64,000 bases of DNA from Manihot esculenta (GCF_001659605.2 NC_035176.2:30064716-30128715); one strand, 5' to 3'. Positions 23,803-36,835 are shown, numbered from the stretch's first letter. Notes: generated by a model from the sequence alone, not told the origin. Translations and numbers: made by a program.

Positions 23803-26114
23803 AAAAAGGAAAGTGAAGGTTTGATTTGCTGCGCTAAGTCAAGCGTTGCACATGGAACGCAGGAAGCAGAGATGGCCATGAAAAGCAACAAAAAAGAATA
23901 AACAAAACGTTCATTGATTGATTTGGGAGACAAAACGTTTTATTTCCCGTTCCCCCCCACCCTTCAGTTTTCAGACCCTATCTCTATTATTACATACAAA
24001 TGCTGACTACTTTTCTTTATTCTTCGTGTTCTCTTAACATTCAATCATTCCTCTTTATAGGCTAAAACTCGTAAATTCAATCATTAATTCTTAAATTTTA
24101 TAAAATATAATCGTTTAACTTTTAAAAATTTAGAGTATATAACTTACGGTTAAAATAAATGCAAAGCTCCTTGCAGTAGGCATACGAGGACAATTAAGAA
24201 GAAACATGACAAATAGCAGAAGTAAAGACAGGCTTTTACCAAAGCGAAGACAGCAACCCATGATAGCTTCGAAGCTTACAATAATGGCGACACTGATGGA
24301 ACATTAGTAAAACTGCAGATGATTTGAGGGTGACAATTATCTCACTCATATTCCGACCAAACGGCTGCGTATCTGTCATCCAACAGCCTCTATCACTCCC
24401 TTGTTCAGATTATTATACCTGACACATTTCAATTAGTTGCCAAGGAAACCCATCATTCATCCATCATTGTCACAACAACTGAGATTCATTGTATTATTAT
24501 TTCACTGAAATAGATTTAATCAATTTAATGTGTTTTCATCCTTTCTGTCAACATTCTGTAGTAGAAAAACTTGACCTAGTTGATGGGTAGAGAGCCACGT
24601 GGCTGGTGATCAATATTAAGAAATTATCCAACATTTGTCTTTGTATATTCATTCTCATGATTTCTAACTTGGTTTCTGTTTGGAATGAAGTGAAATTGTG
24701 TTTACTCTTAAAAAAAATCGTTACTATTTTTTTTTTTTTTTTGCCTAGCTAACAAAAGATTCATTTTCTCTTTTTCAGAGATTGGTCACAAAGACTGGAA
24801 TATAGTTATTGGAGGAAAAAAACAAAGAAAAGGAAAAAGAAAAAGAATGAAGAGAGATGAAATTAAAAAGAGTAAAAGTTAACGAGAAAACTTTCTCGTC
24901 TTCATGTTCAGTATAACTTTTCTTACAACTTCAAACGATGAGATAAAAACTGCCTTTTTTTTTTTTTTTGCAGTAAAAAGATCAACTCGATGCACTGTCA
25001 ATTCTGTATGTTCCTTCCACACAAACAAAAAAAAAAAATCTGTATGTTCAGACTTGTTTATTATTAGTTTGGTGTATAACTATGGCTAATATCTAAAACC
25101 CTACCTTGCCCCATTTACGATCCCTTTTGATAATTTCTGAATCTTGCTTTCGATAAAAACTAGGTAAATATGGACGTAGAAGCTGTTACGTGCATGTGAA
25201 AGGGTCTACAAAAGCACCAGCATTTTTATATAATTTGAAAAATTTTTAGGTGAATCCAATTTAATGGCGTTAGCGGTCGGTGAATCGGTCTAAATAAAAT
25301 CTAATTATAAATTAATAAAAAAAATTAATTTCTTTAAACAGAAATATAATTATAATAAATTTGTTTATTTGGGAGGATAATATTAAAAGATAATTTATAA
25401 TATTTTGTATTCTTTTTATGAAGTAGAGTGATGAGTTTCACTATTGTTTTACCATGGAATCACCTGGACAAAAGTGATTGAAAAAAACAAGAAACATTCG
25501 CATGCTTTCCTAATGGGCACACAAAACGCTGGTGATAGTTAAACGACAAACACGTTTTCAACGTTTTACACTAACTCGAACATAGGCCACTTCTGTTTGC
25601 TGATTTGTAATAAAAAAAAAATTTGATTTGATGTTTATGTTCTTTTGACTGGAGATTATGTGATGCAATACATAGCATAATTGATGGGGGTTTATGATTA
25701 TGTATGCAGATTAAAATTGTTATAAAAGCAAAGAGATGTTGGCATTAATGAGCAGAAAGACAGACATTTATTTAGAAATGATTGCAGAGAGTTTTAATTT
25801 GAAAATATATATTTAACATGGGAATCTAGGAGGGAATAACACTAGAAAAATGAAGAACATTCAAACAACAAGAATGATTACAAGAACACTGAAAGAAATT
25901 ACAAAAAACGAAGAGCAGTACTGAAAGAAATTACAAAAACGAAGAGCACTCGAACAACAATTTTAACAACATTGTTGTTCTTTTACAAGGAAACACACAA
26001 ACATAGGGAGGCATAAAAGACACAAATTATTCGAGGAAAATGAAAACTAAACACACGTTGACCACATTTTAAGTTACTTAGTAAGTGATCAGAGCTGGTA
26101 GCTTAATTAGCTAC
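23803..26114. other. Intergenic region 3' of the bHLH gene
   Basis: No gene recognised. A balanced patch at 24160-24440 shows no domain in any frame. A 61-codon minus-strand frame at 23748-23933 has a hydrophobic start but no family resemblance, and I leave it out. The last few hundred bases before 26115 are probably the 3' UTR of the bHLH gene. Confidence 0.5.
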
Positions 26115-27524
26115 CTAGTTCAGCATTCTTTGGAGAATTGCACTTCTCACAACTTCTTCATCTGTGAGTCCTTCTGGAACTCTAGCAACAACATCTAGAA
26201 GCACAAGCTCTCTAATGCTTGACATGCTTGCGTGATGAACTTTGAATTCTGCTTCTCTTAGTACATCCATTAATCTTACAGCTGGGTGATTAACATCTGG
26301 TGAGAGGAATCTTATCATAGCTTCTGTTCCTACAATTTTCACATCCAACTCCATTGTCTTGCCTTTGTAACTTGAAGGGTATCTCATGTTATCAGCCATG
26401 GAATCTGGGTTTTGATCGTCTGTCACGTTTGCACTCTTATATTTCTTCGATACTGCTCTTAGTTTGGACTCTGATTCATCAACTTTGGCTTTCAGTTCCT
26501 TGATGTAAGTTACTGCATCTGCTAGTAGTGATGCTTTGTCCATCTTTGACACATTAGGAACTACAGATCGGAGTGCGTAGAATCGATGATTCAGCCTCTC
26601 TCTACGCTGCCTCTCTGCTTCAACATGGTTCATAGGCATTTCTTTGCCGTTTAGCTGTTTTCTTCCTCGTTTCCTGAAGCGATCAGTGTTTCCAGCTACA
26701 AAATTGCCATCAGAATCAGAATGTGCCGAGTCAGATGATGCGCCTTGAGCAGTAACGTCTTTCTTTCTGTCGTGTTCATTTTGCTTTTCAATAGAGGTCT
26801 CCTTTTGATAAGGTGAAAACATGGGAATATCAGGGAAACAAGTATTAGGAATCTGAAGCTGAGACCCGTGGCTTGGGTCCTTTGATAACAAGCAGGTGGT
26901 ATCTCCCCCGAAGAGTGATTTGCAGAGTTGCACTAGGCTCCAATCTTTATAGATGACATTGGAGGATCCCAATTCAACAACTCCATAAGTGGTTGAAATA
27001 CACACCAAAGTCTGTATACCAAGCATACGAGCCTCTTTAATTCTCTCACACTCGTACATCTGTAACTCATGGTTACCAGTCAACCAAATAAAAGCCCCGG
27101 AGCCAAATGTCCTGCCGAGAATTCCATCCTCAACAGCGAATGATCGTGTCACTGATACTGTGTAAAACCATTCAAAGTCAATAACATCCACGTCTGCCAA
27201 TCTGTCCATCTCCATATTATCACTGAAAAGAGTTTGGGACTCTTTGTTAGTCATCTTTCTTCCAAGATTGAACCTGAATTTGGGTTGGTTCTGCTTGCTG
27301 CAAGCTTTTGCAGCAAATTCTTCGGCGCCACGGAAATGGCCATCACCCCACGATAAAACAAGGCGTCCAGTGGGATCATTGGACGCCTGCCAGAAGATGG
27401 CGTAGACCCACCATTCAGGCCGGCTTTGGAGGATGAACTGGAGGCGTTGCTGGATTGTGGGAGAAGAATCTTGACAAAACGACATCAAGGAGGAAGAAGA
27501 AGATGGGGACGTTATCTCCTCCAT
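26115..27524 (-). CDS. bHLH14: bHLH transcription factor, bHLH14-like (MYC/JAM-related, jasmonate pathway)
   Basis: An intronless 469-residue nuclear DNA-binding protein. The bHLH-MYC N-terminal domain covers about residues 24-200: WWVYAIFWQ near 38-46 opens it, and the JAZ-interaction segment is around 112-195 ([28 protein letters not shown]). A basic stretch (RFRKRGRKQ) precedes the bHLH at about 297-346. DNA contacts His300, Glu304 and Arg308 are all present, so E-box/G-box binding is expected. A C-terminal ACT-like region (about 388-455) should support dimerisation. The length and lack of introns fit subgroup IIId/IIIe; at 469 residues it is nearer bHLH14 and the JAM proteins than the roughly 600-residue MYC2. 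Arabidopsis relatives bind JAZ proteins and act as negative regulators of jasmonate responses; the same role here is inferred. The start is the first ATG, about 180 bases downstream of a TATA-like box. Confidence 0.93.
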   Translation of the reverse strand: MEEITSPSSSSSLMSFCQDSSPTIQQRLQFILQSRPEWWVYAIFWQASNDPTGRLVLSWGDGHFRGAEEFAAKACSKQNQPKFRFNLGRKMTNKESQTLFSDNMEMDRLADVDVIDFEWFYTVSVTRSFAVEDGILGRTFGSGAFIWLTGNHELQMYECERIKEARMLGIQTLVCISTTYGVVELGSSNVIYKDWSLVQLCKSLFGGDTTCLLSKDPSHGSQLQIPNTCFPDIPMFSPYQKETSIEKQNEHDRKKDVTAQGASSDSAHSDSDGNFVAGNTDRFRKRGRKQLNGKEMPMNHVEAERQRRERLNHRFYALRSVVPNVSKMDKASLLADAVTYIKELKAKVDESESKLRAVSKKYKSANVTDDQNPDSMADNMRYPSSYKGKTMELDVKIVGTEAMIRFLSPDVNHPAVRLMDVLREAEFKVHHASMSSIRELVLLDVVARVPEGLTDEEVVRSAILQRMLN

Positions 27525-27702
27525 TGATATCTATATCTTGCACCTTTGTATTTCAGTTGTTTGTGTGTTTGTTTTTTGTTTTGCTAGAGTTTGAGTTTGC
27601 AAAATATATGAAATTCTACAAAATTTGAGAGATGGAGAAGGATAGAGGAAGCGGGAGATATGAGCCAAAGTGGGTCTACGACTTATGAGTGATCACTTAG
27701 GG

Positions 27703-27713
27703 CTATTTAAATA
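27703..27713 (-). promoter_or_regulatory. TATA-like element of the bHLH14-like gene
   Basis: On the minus strand TATTTAAATAG lies about 180 bases upstream of the start codon, leaving room for a leader of roughly 150 nt. It is the best core-promoter candidate before the AT-rich spacer begins. Confidence 0.45.
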
Positions 27714-30700
27714 AAAACATTCTCTTTTTTTCAATTTCTTTTTCTTTTTTTTTTTTTCTGTTAAATTGGAGACTTTATATTCTTAACTTTAACCCCAAAG
27801 GACTAATTGCCTTGGTTGAATTAGCCTTTGCTGTCCATGCAAAAACATCTAACTATTTTAAATATTTACTCAGGCTAATTCTCCATTTCACACACACAAA
27901 AAAAATTCTTTTATTTTAAAAAAATTAATAAAAATAAATTAAATAAGATAAATTATTACTATGTAATATTAATTATATTTTTATATAAATATAATAATTT
28001 TAATTAATGAGTAATTGGTTTAACTTTTTAATCATATCTATTTGTTGCACTCACTGATAATAAATACATCTGACTAAATTTAAGAAATCTCACTCGTACT
28101 CCTTTGATCTCTAAATTTTAGTTAAAAAAATAAAATATCTACTCATCATTATTTGTATCATTTGCAAAATATAAGTTTTTCTCCTCATATTAGATTTTAC
28201 TTTTATTAAAATATAATAATATTTTTAAAATTTTTGATCAAATAAAAGATGATTATAAAGTAGATGATCTGAAAATTTAAAAGTTCACTTTTATTGGAAA
28301 AAAAAAAAGACTATCCTTTTTTAACTTTTAATTGATGGAAGAATTAAAAGTTTACCTTTAAATTTACAGTAATTTTAAAATAATTTAATAATATTAGTTA
28401 TTTAATATTTTAATATAGCAATAAAAATAGAGAATAAGTTATGAAGAAAGAGAAAAAAAAAAGTAAATTTATTACTTTTAATTATCTTAATAAACATATT
28501 AATAATAGAAATTAAAGTAAGTATATATTTTACTATGTTATTACAAGTATTTTTTGTAACGGACGTGTACTGTTTTTGTCGCATTCATTCAATGATTTAG
28601 CACGCTTGCAACGATTGAAACATTTACTTTGCCTTTGATGTAAAACTGGATTCTACGTCATTTTAATTTTAGATTTACTAAAACTTAAATAATTTTAACT
28701 TCAAATTTTATACTAATTATAAAGAATAAATATTTAATTTTTAAAATATATTAATATATTTATAGTCCATACTATATTAAATTAAGTTTATAAATTTATT
28801 TTATTTATATTTTAAATAGTTTGATAAATATATAATATGAGCTATTAAAATTTATGGTATTATAAAATATTTTTAATAAAATTTAAAAATAAATATATAT
28901 ATTTTTACTGTTATAAATCTATAACCATCCGTTATAAATCTATAAGAAAAAGTAAAAAATATGATGGATATACTGATTCATATCATCATTACTTGCTAAC
29001 TTCATAGCAAAATGATTTCAGACTCCGACTAGAAAGATCTTATCTATGCTGTTCTTTAAAAATTGTAATAAAGACATCACAATCCTAATAATAGCATATA
29101 CAAAAATAATTCTTTTTTATTATATATACAAATTTAAAATATAAAATTCGCCTTACTTTATAATTTTTATTGCATATATATACATGTCTAGTTTTATTAT
29201 TATTTTTTTTTTTATTTTTTTTTATAAAGTTGAGTAGAGTAAATTAACTCCATTCAAGACGACGTGGGTCCACCATTGGAAAAGGAGATTCCCAAACTTG
29301 AGAACTTTGAGATTAGAAAGATGAATGCTTCTTCGGAAAGCCAAGCCCATTGTCCGAAGCACCTTTGACGTAAACGACCAAATGAGTGTGTCGTATGGTT
29401 GTTCGGTACAATAATGTGTTATTACATCGCTACAAACTTTGCTACTCCAATTGAGTTGAGTAGTAAATACATATAAGCAATTTTCTTGTTTGTAAGTGTT
29501 AGCAAAAGGAACTGAGTTGAGTAGATCATTTATTAATGACCGTACTTGGCTAATTAATATTCAATCAGTTCGAATCATTTTATTTCTAATATATCCGTTG
29601 TGTAAGAATTATTATAAGACGTACTTCATTAATTTACTAAATTCATTCGTTCACATAGTCTTTACGGTATATCTTTCGTTATTTTAAATTTAATAACATT
29701 TGAGAAAAATTGTTATATTTATCGAGGAGTGAAATACGTAAATTAATTCTTTAATTAGAAACAATTAACCTTTTCATTTTCAAGTATTTATTAAATAAAA
29801 AATTTTTCATAAATAATAAAATAATCAATATATTATATTTTAATTATAATTCATTGAATATTTCAAATTTCGATATTAATTAGTAAGGTAAAATTAAAAA
29901 AAGAAAATAATGAAAAGAAAACAAAAAAAAATAATTAGAAGGAAAATAATTTTTATTGTTGCATTTTGCTAAAGAAATGAAAAGGAAAGAATTTTTTACG
30001 CAATAAAATTATAATTTTATTTATAAATTTTTAAAAATAACCTACAAATAATTTTAAAAAGTTTTCAATTTTGAGAGAAAATAAAGGGAAATATAAATAT
30101 TATTTTTTTCCTAAAATTATTTTTCCTCCTTAATTTTCTCTTATTTAAAAATAAAAAACAAAATTTATTTTTCTCTTTTTTTTTTAAATTTCCTTTCTTT
30201 TATTTTTTCCATAATCCAAACATGAGCTTAGTGTAAAAATGGTTTACATAGACATTAAGCATGGTGGAATACGAATCCATAAAAGGAAGCCCAACAGATT
30301 ATCAGACTTTAAAAATAAACAAAGCCCATATTAACTAAGCATCTTTTCCTGCCCGTTATTGTTTTGGAAACAAAATTAAAATTTAGAGTTATAATAATTT
30401 ACTTTTAATATTATATACATCAGACAAAAAATAATTTCATTTTTTTTCTTTTTAATCTAGAATTGAGGATCAAACGAGTATAACATGAAATATTTCATAT
30501 TCACTTAGATATAATTATTTCCAGATTTATGTATATAATTTTTTTTAAATAATAATTTTTTAATAAATATTTTACTTCATATATTGAAAAATAAAGTTCA
30601 ATAATTTTTAAAAAATTAAGAATAAAATAATATGAAAGTGATTAATGGCGAGTTTCCTTTCTTTGTATTATGATATTTTGGTTACTGATGATTTGATAGA

Positions 30701-30739
30701 GTGTTGGTCCAATTCCAAGAAAACTTAACCACAACAATT
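27714..30739. other. Intergenic region upstream of the bHLH gene
   Basis: Mostly AT-rich. A 180-bp balanced patch at 29250-29440 has no recognisable coding content. No RNA gene seen. Confidence 0.55.
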
Positions 30740-30744
30740 TTGGT
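30740..30744. repeat. Target-site duplication, lower copy (TTGGT)
   Basis: TTGGT matches the five bases at 38086-38090 exactly on the far side of the Reina-like element. Choosing this copy requires reading the adjacent LTR end as TAATAAATAATTAG against TGATAAAGGACTAATTAG, which is one transition and a 4-nt gap. Confidence 0.7.
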
Positions 30745-31158
30745 TAATAAATAATTAGATTCGTCAGGAGTTTTAACCAATATTGTTTGATTAAAACAAT
30801 ATAAAAGAAAAAATAGGTTGAAAGACCAATAATCTTATTGAAATTTTTTAAAAATTACAAAAGTGAGTTTCTAATAGTTAAGAAATGCTATTTATAATAG
30901 AAACAAAATCCTGATATATAAAATTATGAAAATACCTAAAATATCAAAAAAAGTAATTAAAATACAAAATTGATCCCTAAACGATGAAATTTTCATATCG
31001 AATTTTATGACTAGGCAACTCTCATCACACTTTTGAAAGTCATATGTCTCGAAATTCCCTTTCCGAAAAACTATCGTGGGTCTCTATCAGACTTCGGCAG
31101 CAACAGTTAGACTCGGTCCAAGTCTGCTATAAAGTCCAAGGTTAGTTGCTCCATGTCA
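30745..31158 (-). repeat. 3' LTR of the Reina-like element
   Basis: Direct repeat of 37667-38085. Both copies share an ordered series of segments such as AGTTTTAACCAATAT, AAATTATGAAAATAC and TTTCATATCGAATTTTAT on the plus strand. On the element strand it begins TGACATGGAGCAAC, directly after the polypurine tract. The integrase frame runs 52 bases into it. Confidence 0.88.
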
Positions 31159-32015
31159 TTCCCTTCCACTTGTAAAGAACTCGACCTCGAATTGTCATCA
31201 GCAGGGTAGTACTGAAATAGATCTGCCACGTTAAACATCTTAGAAATTTTCATCTTATGTGGGAGGTCAAGAACATAAGCATTGTCATTAATCTTCTGAA
31301 TGATCCGGAATGAACCAATCTTCTTGGCGTCAAGCTTTTTCTGTCCTCCACCATACTCCTTGCGTAAATATACCATAACTTGATCACCGACATTGAAGGA
31401 CTTGAAATGCCTATGTTTAGTAGCTGTAGCTTTATATTTGTCATTGGCTTTTGTAAGGCATTGTTGTACCTGTTTGAAAGCATCCACGTGCTGTTTTGCC
31501 AAGTTACTTACTGCAACACTGTTGTGAGAACCTGTGGGAAGGACAATAAGATCAACTGTATGCACTGGGACTTTCCTATACACAACAGCAAATGGTGACA
31601 TATTTGTGGAGCCGTGGACAGCACTGTTGTAAGCAAATTTTGCTTGGGCAAGAGCAAGATCCCAAGTAGTTTTCTTATTATTGCAGATGCAGCGCAGAAG
31701 ATTGCCAAGCATGCGATTCACTACTTCAGTTTGGGGATGGGCAACACTGCTATATCGAAGTTCGGTTCCAAAACGTTTCCATAAAGCCATCCAGAAATGA
31801 GCTAGAAACTTCACATTTCTGTCAGAAGTAATGGTCTTAGGGACGCCATGTAAGCGAACAATCTCCTGAAAAAACAGTTTTTCCACATGAGAAACATCAT
31901 TAGTTTTCTTGCAAAGAATGAAATGCGCCATTTTAGAGAACCTGTCAACAATAAAAAAAATGGAATCAAATCCACTTTGAGTTCGTGGAAAACCAAGAAT
32001 AAAATCCATAGACAA
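31107..32015 (-). pseudogene. Integrase portion of the Reina-like element
   Basis: 302 codons. The DDE core shows Asp in [10 protein letters not shown], Asp in TSDRNVKF and Glu in QTEVVNR, but the usual DGQ between HPQT and TEVV is missing. The N-terminal zinc-binding half lies beyond 32015 and is broken up. The C-terminal GPY/F-like part ([22 protein letters not shown]) is recognisable. The frame ends at 31107, inside the 3' LTR, so the polypurine tract is itself translated (VEGND). Confidence 0.88.
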
Positions 32016-32613
32016 GTCCTTCCAAGGATGTGCTGGAATAGACAGTGGAGCGTATAAGCCTGTATTATGTGAATGTCCCTTCTGAGTTTGTCAAACTAGG
32101 CACTTCTGGACCATCCGACCTGTATCTCTTTTTAATTGTGGCTAGTAAAAATGCTCCTCCAACCCAGCAATACTCTTGTCATGCTGACCACTCAAACCTC
32201 CTCCATGGACCTCCTGAAAAAGAAGATCGAGGAATACATAACCTGTTTTGCTTAAAAAGAAAGTCATTATGTATCAAGAACCATCAGCAGGCTGGTGAGT
32301 CTGGACTCTAGCCCATATATTAGCAAAGTCATCATCTGTAGCATATAAATCCTTCAGAAATTAACTGTAATCAACAGAGCAGCCCTCTTACTCAAAGCAT
32401 CTGCCACCTTATTACTATGGCCAGCTTTATGTTTAATGACATAATAAAAGGCTCCAAAGTAAGCTTTCCATTGAGCATGCATTTTATTCACATATTTTTT
32501 AGTTTTAAAATGGATCAAAGATTGATGATCTGTTGATCTGTGTGATTAATAAACTCTCGCCCTATTAGATACTGCTCTTAAGTTTTAAAAGCCTGGAATA
32601 CAGCATATAACTC

Positions 32614-33240
32614 CTACTCATAAGTGGACCACTTCTTCCTAACTTCATTCAATTTCTCACTAAAGAAAGCAATAGACCTTTTAGCAACTCCATAAGCATC
32701 ACATTCAACCTCAAACAATTTATCAAAATCGGGTAAAGTAATAGGGGCAGAAGTAAGATTATCTTTAATCTCTTCAAAGTTATTGTTGGCAGCGTCAGTC
32801 CAAACAAATTTCCACACTCTCTCTTTCTTTAAGAAATCTGTGATAGGGGCAATGATGCTGCTGAAATTTCTGATAAACCGTCGATAGAAAGTAGCAAGGC
32901 CATGAAAGCTGCGAACTTCAGAAATAGTTTTGAGGATGGGCCAATTTCGTATTGCTTCTACCTTCTTCTCATCAACATATATCCCTTCTGCACTAACAAC
33001 AAATCCCAGGAACAAAAAGTGCTCCGTTATATAAATGCACTTCTTAAGATTAATAACCAACTCACTTTCTTGCAAGGCTGTCATGACTTGATGGAAATGT
33101 TGTAAATATTCTTCTTCGCTGCGGTTAAAAATTAAGATGTCATCAAAATAAACAACTACAAATTTGCGTAAAAAATAATGCAAAACCTGGTTCATGAGGC
33201 ACATAAAATTGCTAGGTGCATTCGTCAAACCAAAGGGCAT
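32614..33240 (-). pseudogene. Reverse transcriptase (C-terminal half) to RNase H start of the Reina-like element
   Basis: 208 codons beginning [13 protein letters not shown] with catalytic YFDD followed by ILIF, then the connection region ([18 protein letters not shown]) and the first RNase H Asp (VECDAYG). A stop or frameshift separates it from the upstream RT part at 33367, and RNase H is fragmentary between 32600 and 32020. Confidence 0.9.
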
Positions 33241-33366
33241 AACCAGCTACTCATACAAGCCTTCCTTAGTCTTGAAGGCAGTCTTCTATTCATCTCCCTC
33301 ATTGATCCGAACTTGGTGATAGCCACTTTTAAGGTCGAGTTTAGAGAAGACTTTAGATCTGGATAG

Positions 33367-33819
33367 CTAATCCAGCATGTCATCCAGTCGTGGAATAGGA
33401 AATCGATACTGAATTGTAATTTTGTTAATGGCCCTGCTATCCACGCACATTCTCCAAGTCCCATCTTTCTTTGGAACTAATAGGGCAAGTATTCCGTAGG
33501 GGCTAATGCTCTCCCGAATATGCCCCTTCTTTAGTAATTCTTCAACCTGTTCTTGGAGGATTTCACCATCCTTTGGACTCATCTTATAATGAGGCAAATT
33601 CAGTAATTTTGATCCAGGAATGAGATCAATCTGATGTTGGATATCCCACAGAGGTGGAAGCTTGGATGATTCCTCTACTATCTTAGGAAACTCCTTCAAC
33701 AGCTCTTTGACGGGTGGTGGTAAAGATGGTGCATCTTCCATTGCACATTTTGCTCTCACCAATAAAGCCAGTGTGCCTTCAGATTTCTCAATTGCGCCTG
33801 ATAGCCTCTGCACTCTCAT
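33367..33819 (-). pseudogene. Reverse transcriptase (N-terminal half) of the Reina-like element
   Basis: 150 codons with the pre-RT segment (VKELLKEFPKIVEE, IDLIPGSKLLNLPHYKMSP) and RT motifs LVPKKDGTWRMCVDSRAIN and RFPIPRLDDMLD. The frame upstream is cut by the solo LTR at 33835. Confidence 0.9.
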
Positions 33820-33834
33820 AAAAACAACAATAGC

Positions 33835-36053
33835 TGTAATACCCGGCTAGACTCCGGTATCGGAATTCCTACCGTCCGGTGGAATCTCGGATGTCGAAAA
33901 CCTCTAGAGGGGTAAAATCATGTTTTTATAAAATGTTTTAATGTATTTTATGGTTTTAAGTAAGAAAGGAATTGAGTTTTGAATGAAAAAGACTATGGAG
34001 GCATTTCCAGGTTCGGCCGCCGAACCTCAAGTTCGGCCGCCGAACATTGGATGGTTTAGGGGGGCATGTTAGGCTTCCAAAAGTTGCAAAGGTTCAGCCG
34101 CTGAACCTCATGTTCGGTCGCCGAACTTGCATGAGTTTTGGAGGCACTTTAGGCTGCCGAAAGGTGGTCTGGCAGCCCCTATATAAGGGCTCCATGGCCG
34201 AAACGGGCGAGTTTTCTCCCCATTTTCGGCCAATGGTGAGTCTATGCTCTCCCATGGTCGTTTTTGATGTTTTCCCTCCAATCTTTCATGTTTTAACAAG
34301 TTTTATCTTGATTTGATGATATTTGAGCAAAAGAGTGAAGTTGGTAACTTGGAGACCAAAGGAGCGAGATCTCCCCCATCTCCGAGTTGGATCGTCTTCC
34401 CTCTCGATCTTCAAGAGGTAAGAGTAGATCCTCACTTCTTTTTATGTTTTGGTTAAGTTTCATGAAAGTTTATGGGGTAGAAATGCATGTTTAGGTTATT
34501 ATTGAGTTTATGGGTTTATGTTGAGTTTTTGGGCAATGTGGGTTGTTTGATGTGTTTTGGTTGGGGGTTAAGTTAGTGTGAGACCCCTATGTACTTGTTG
34601 GCTTGAGTTTGCATGTTGTAGACTAGGTAAATGCATGATTGAATGGTTTAGGAGGCTTTTGTGCATGGAAGAGGCTGAGTTTTGCCCTTTGGAAGAACTC
34701 AGGTTCGGCAGCCGAAGGGACTTTCGGCCGCCGAACCTGCCTGTGGAGGCCAACTTTTGGCTGCCGAACCCTGCCCCTGAAAGTGGACTTTCGGCTCTGG
34801 AAGGGAGTTTCGGCCGCCGAAGGTGCCGCCGAACATGCACGAGTTTCGTCTCTGGAAGGAACCTTCGGTCGCCGAAAGTGCCGCCGAAGGTGCATGACTT
34901 TCGGCTCTGGAGGGACTTTCGGCCGCCGAACCTGCCGCCGAAAGTGCCCTGTTCAGCTTTCCTTTGCATGATTTATGTGATTGTTTTAAGATATTTTAGG
35001 GGGTTTTTGGGGAGTATTTTAGAGTCATGTTCATGGATGTTTGGTCCCTCATTTGAGTCCACCTGTGTAGGTTCGGACCCGAGGAACCGAGGACCTCAGC
35101 AGTGAGAAAGCTGTTTTAGAGTCAGTAGAGCTTTAGCTTGAGGTGAGTGGAATACCTTATTACGTTTCAAAGTAAATAAATAAATTTTGAGCATGATACA
35201 TGCATCACGTATGCCATGAGATATACTAGGTTGTTTGCATTAGAATTCACTAATATGTTGCATTGCATAACTTGATGATGATGTGGATGGATGTTGGATG
35301 ATCCTTTAGTCCTCGTATGATATGATATGATGATGATACGGTATTGAAGACCAGTAAGGCCCATTCTACGCCCCTGGCACTATGTTAAGAGAAAGACCAG
35401 TGAGGCCCATTCTACGCCCCTGGCACGATTGAACTATGTAGAGGACTATTGGTGACAAGTCCATCCTTGACGTGATTTGTTGTGATGTGTTGCATTTCAT
35501 GAAAGCATGAATTTAAATTAAATATTTATTTATTCTGCTCACTGGGCTCTTGTAGCTCACCCCACTCCCTTAATCCCCCAGGTTTGCAGGTACGGGATAG
35601 ACCAGGAGGTCAGCTAGAGTAAAGTCACGTTTATGTAATAGCTAGTAGTGGACATGATAGTTATTGAAATGTAATGAATAGTATTGAACAGTTATGTAAT
35701 GTAATGATGTTATTGAAGATTAGAGTTGTGCTTGACCCTAGTACGTTGTTAATCCCTTTTAAGTACATGATTTTAATGATGTTTATGCAAACCAAACTTA
35801 ATAAATGTTATGTTACCCCATTAGAGCATTGTTGAGGACTCCAGTGTGGGGTTGATGTTTATGTTTATGAGTTGTGCATGCACAGGTTAAGTTTGGAAAT
35901 GAATGAGAAAGTTCACAATTTTTATGTACTTGTTGATCATGTATGGGATTAAACAGGTTTACAGGAGGTATGTTAGGCTTGCTACGGGTCCCGGCGGCTT
36001 TAAGCCGATCTGGATCCTAGCGCCGGTAGCGGTCCGGATTCCGGGTCGTTACA
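33835..36053 (+). mobile_element. Solo LTR of the Tekay-like family, nested in the Reina-like element
   Basis: It runs TGTAATACCCGG...GGGTCGTTACA with 2219 bp, against 2313 bp for the LTR at 5364-7676, and it has no PBS, coding region or polypurine tract, so it is a solo LTR from unequal recombination. Flanks are ATAGC on the left and ACAAC on the right; these differ by two transitions and may be a decayed 5-bp duplication. Removing the LTR with one flank copy keeps the Reina-like frame open across the joint, which supports that reading. TATATAA at 34180-34186 is its TATA box. Confidence 0.93.
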
Positions 36054-36217
36054 ACAACATTCTTCCCTTCCACTTTAGAACGTTTCGCAGAACTGGAAGG
36101 CAAGATAGTAATCTTTTTTTGATTCCACGTGAACATGTATGAATTCTCCTTCCCCTTATGCAAAGCATCAACATCGAACTGCCAAGGGCCACTTAACAAA
36201 ATTTCACAGCAATCCAT
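36054..36217 (-). pseudogene. Protease-spacer fragment of the Reina-like element
   Basis: A fragment with CCEILLSGPWQFDVDALHKG and NSYMFTWNQKKITILP, the region between gag and RT that ends the aspartic protease domain. It is joined to the RT part across the solo LTR. Upstream, to about 36480, only frameshifted protease pieces are visible. Confidence 0.7.
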
Positions 36218-36487
36218 ATCTACAACATTACAATTAACAGGTTCAGTATAAGATTTGTCGATCGAGATAGAAACGCTACAGATTCTATTGACCTCAATTG
36301 TCGAACCTTCCTTAATCCATCCGACTTTATATGGCGAATGGTGCGGCTATGTAGGCAACTGCAATTTCTCCACCAATTGCATCGCTAGTAGATTCTGACA
36401 ACTGCAGCTATCTATAATTAGCCTGCAAATTGCCTCTCCTACTCGACACTTTGCCTGAAAAATTTTCCTCATTTGCGTCTCATCCTC

Positions 36488-36835
36488 CTATTTTGTTGAG
36501 TATAAGATTTTCTTCACCATATAGATGACCTCTCCATCCTCAGAACTAGCAATAGATCCGTCATTGTCATCCACTTCCTCGTCAGTTTTAGCCATCTGCT
36601 CAACTACATTAACCTGTCGGTGATCAGTATTATCTCCTCTACGTTTTGGACAATTATTTGATCGATAATCAAGTTGCTTGCAGCTGTAACATATGTCTCC
36701 CATTGGCTTCTGATAATCAAGTTGCTTGGAGCAGTAACATATGTCTCCCGTTGGCTTCTGATAAGGATTGGTTCTGCCTCTTTTGTCTGCTGTAGTGGTA
36801 ACTGTCTTTCCTTTACTGTCTCTTTTTTCTTCCAT
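36488..36835 (-). pseudogene. Gag zinc-knuckle region of the Reina-like element, with internal duplication
   Basis: 116 codons, basic at the N-terminal end, with the knuckle CYSCKQLDYRSNNCP in which the CCHC His is replaced by Tyr. A 48-bp tandem duplication (36664-36711 and 36712-36759) gives a second, more damaged knuckle in frame. Both would be poor zinc binders. Confidence 0.8.

Noticed and set aside
23748..23933. 61-codon minus-strand frame with a signal-peptide-like start
   Set aside because: It overlaps the USE motif, has no family resemblance and no promoter of its own.
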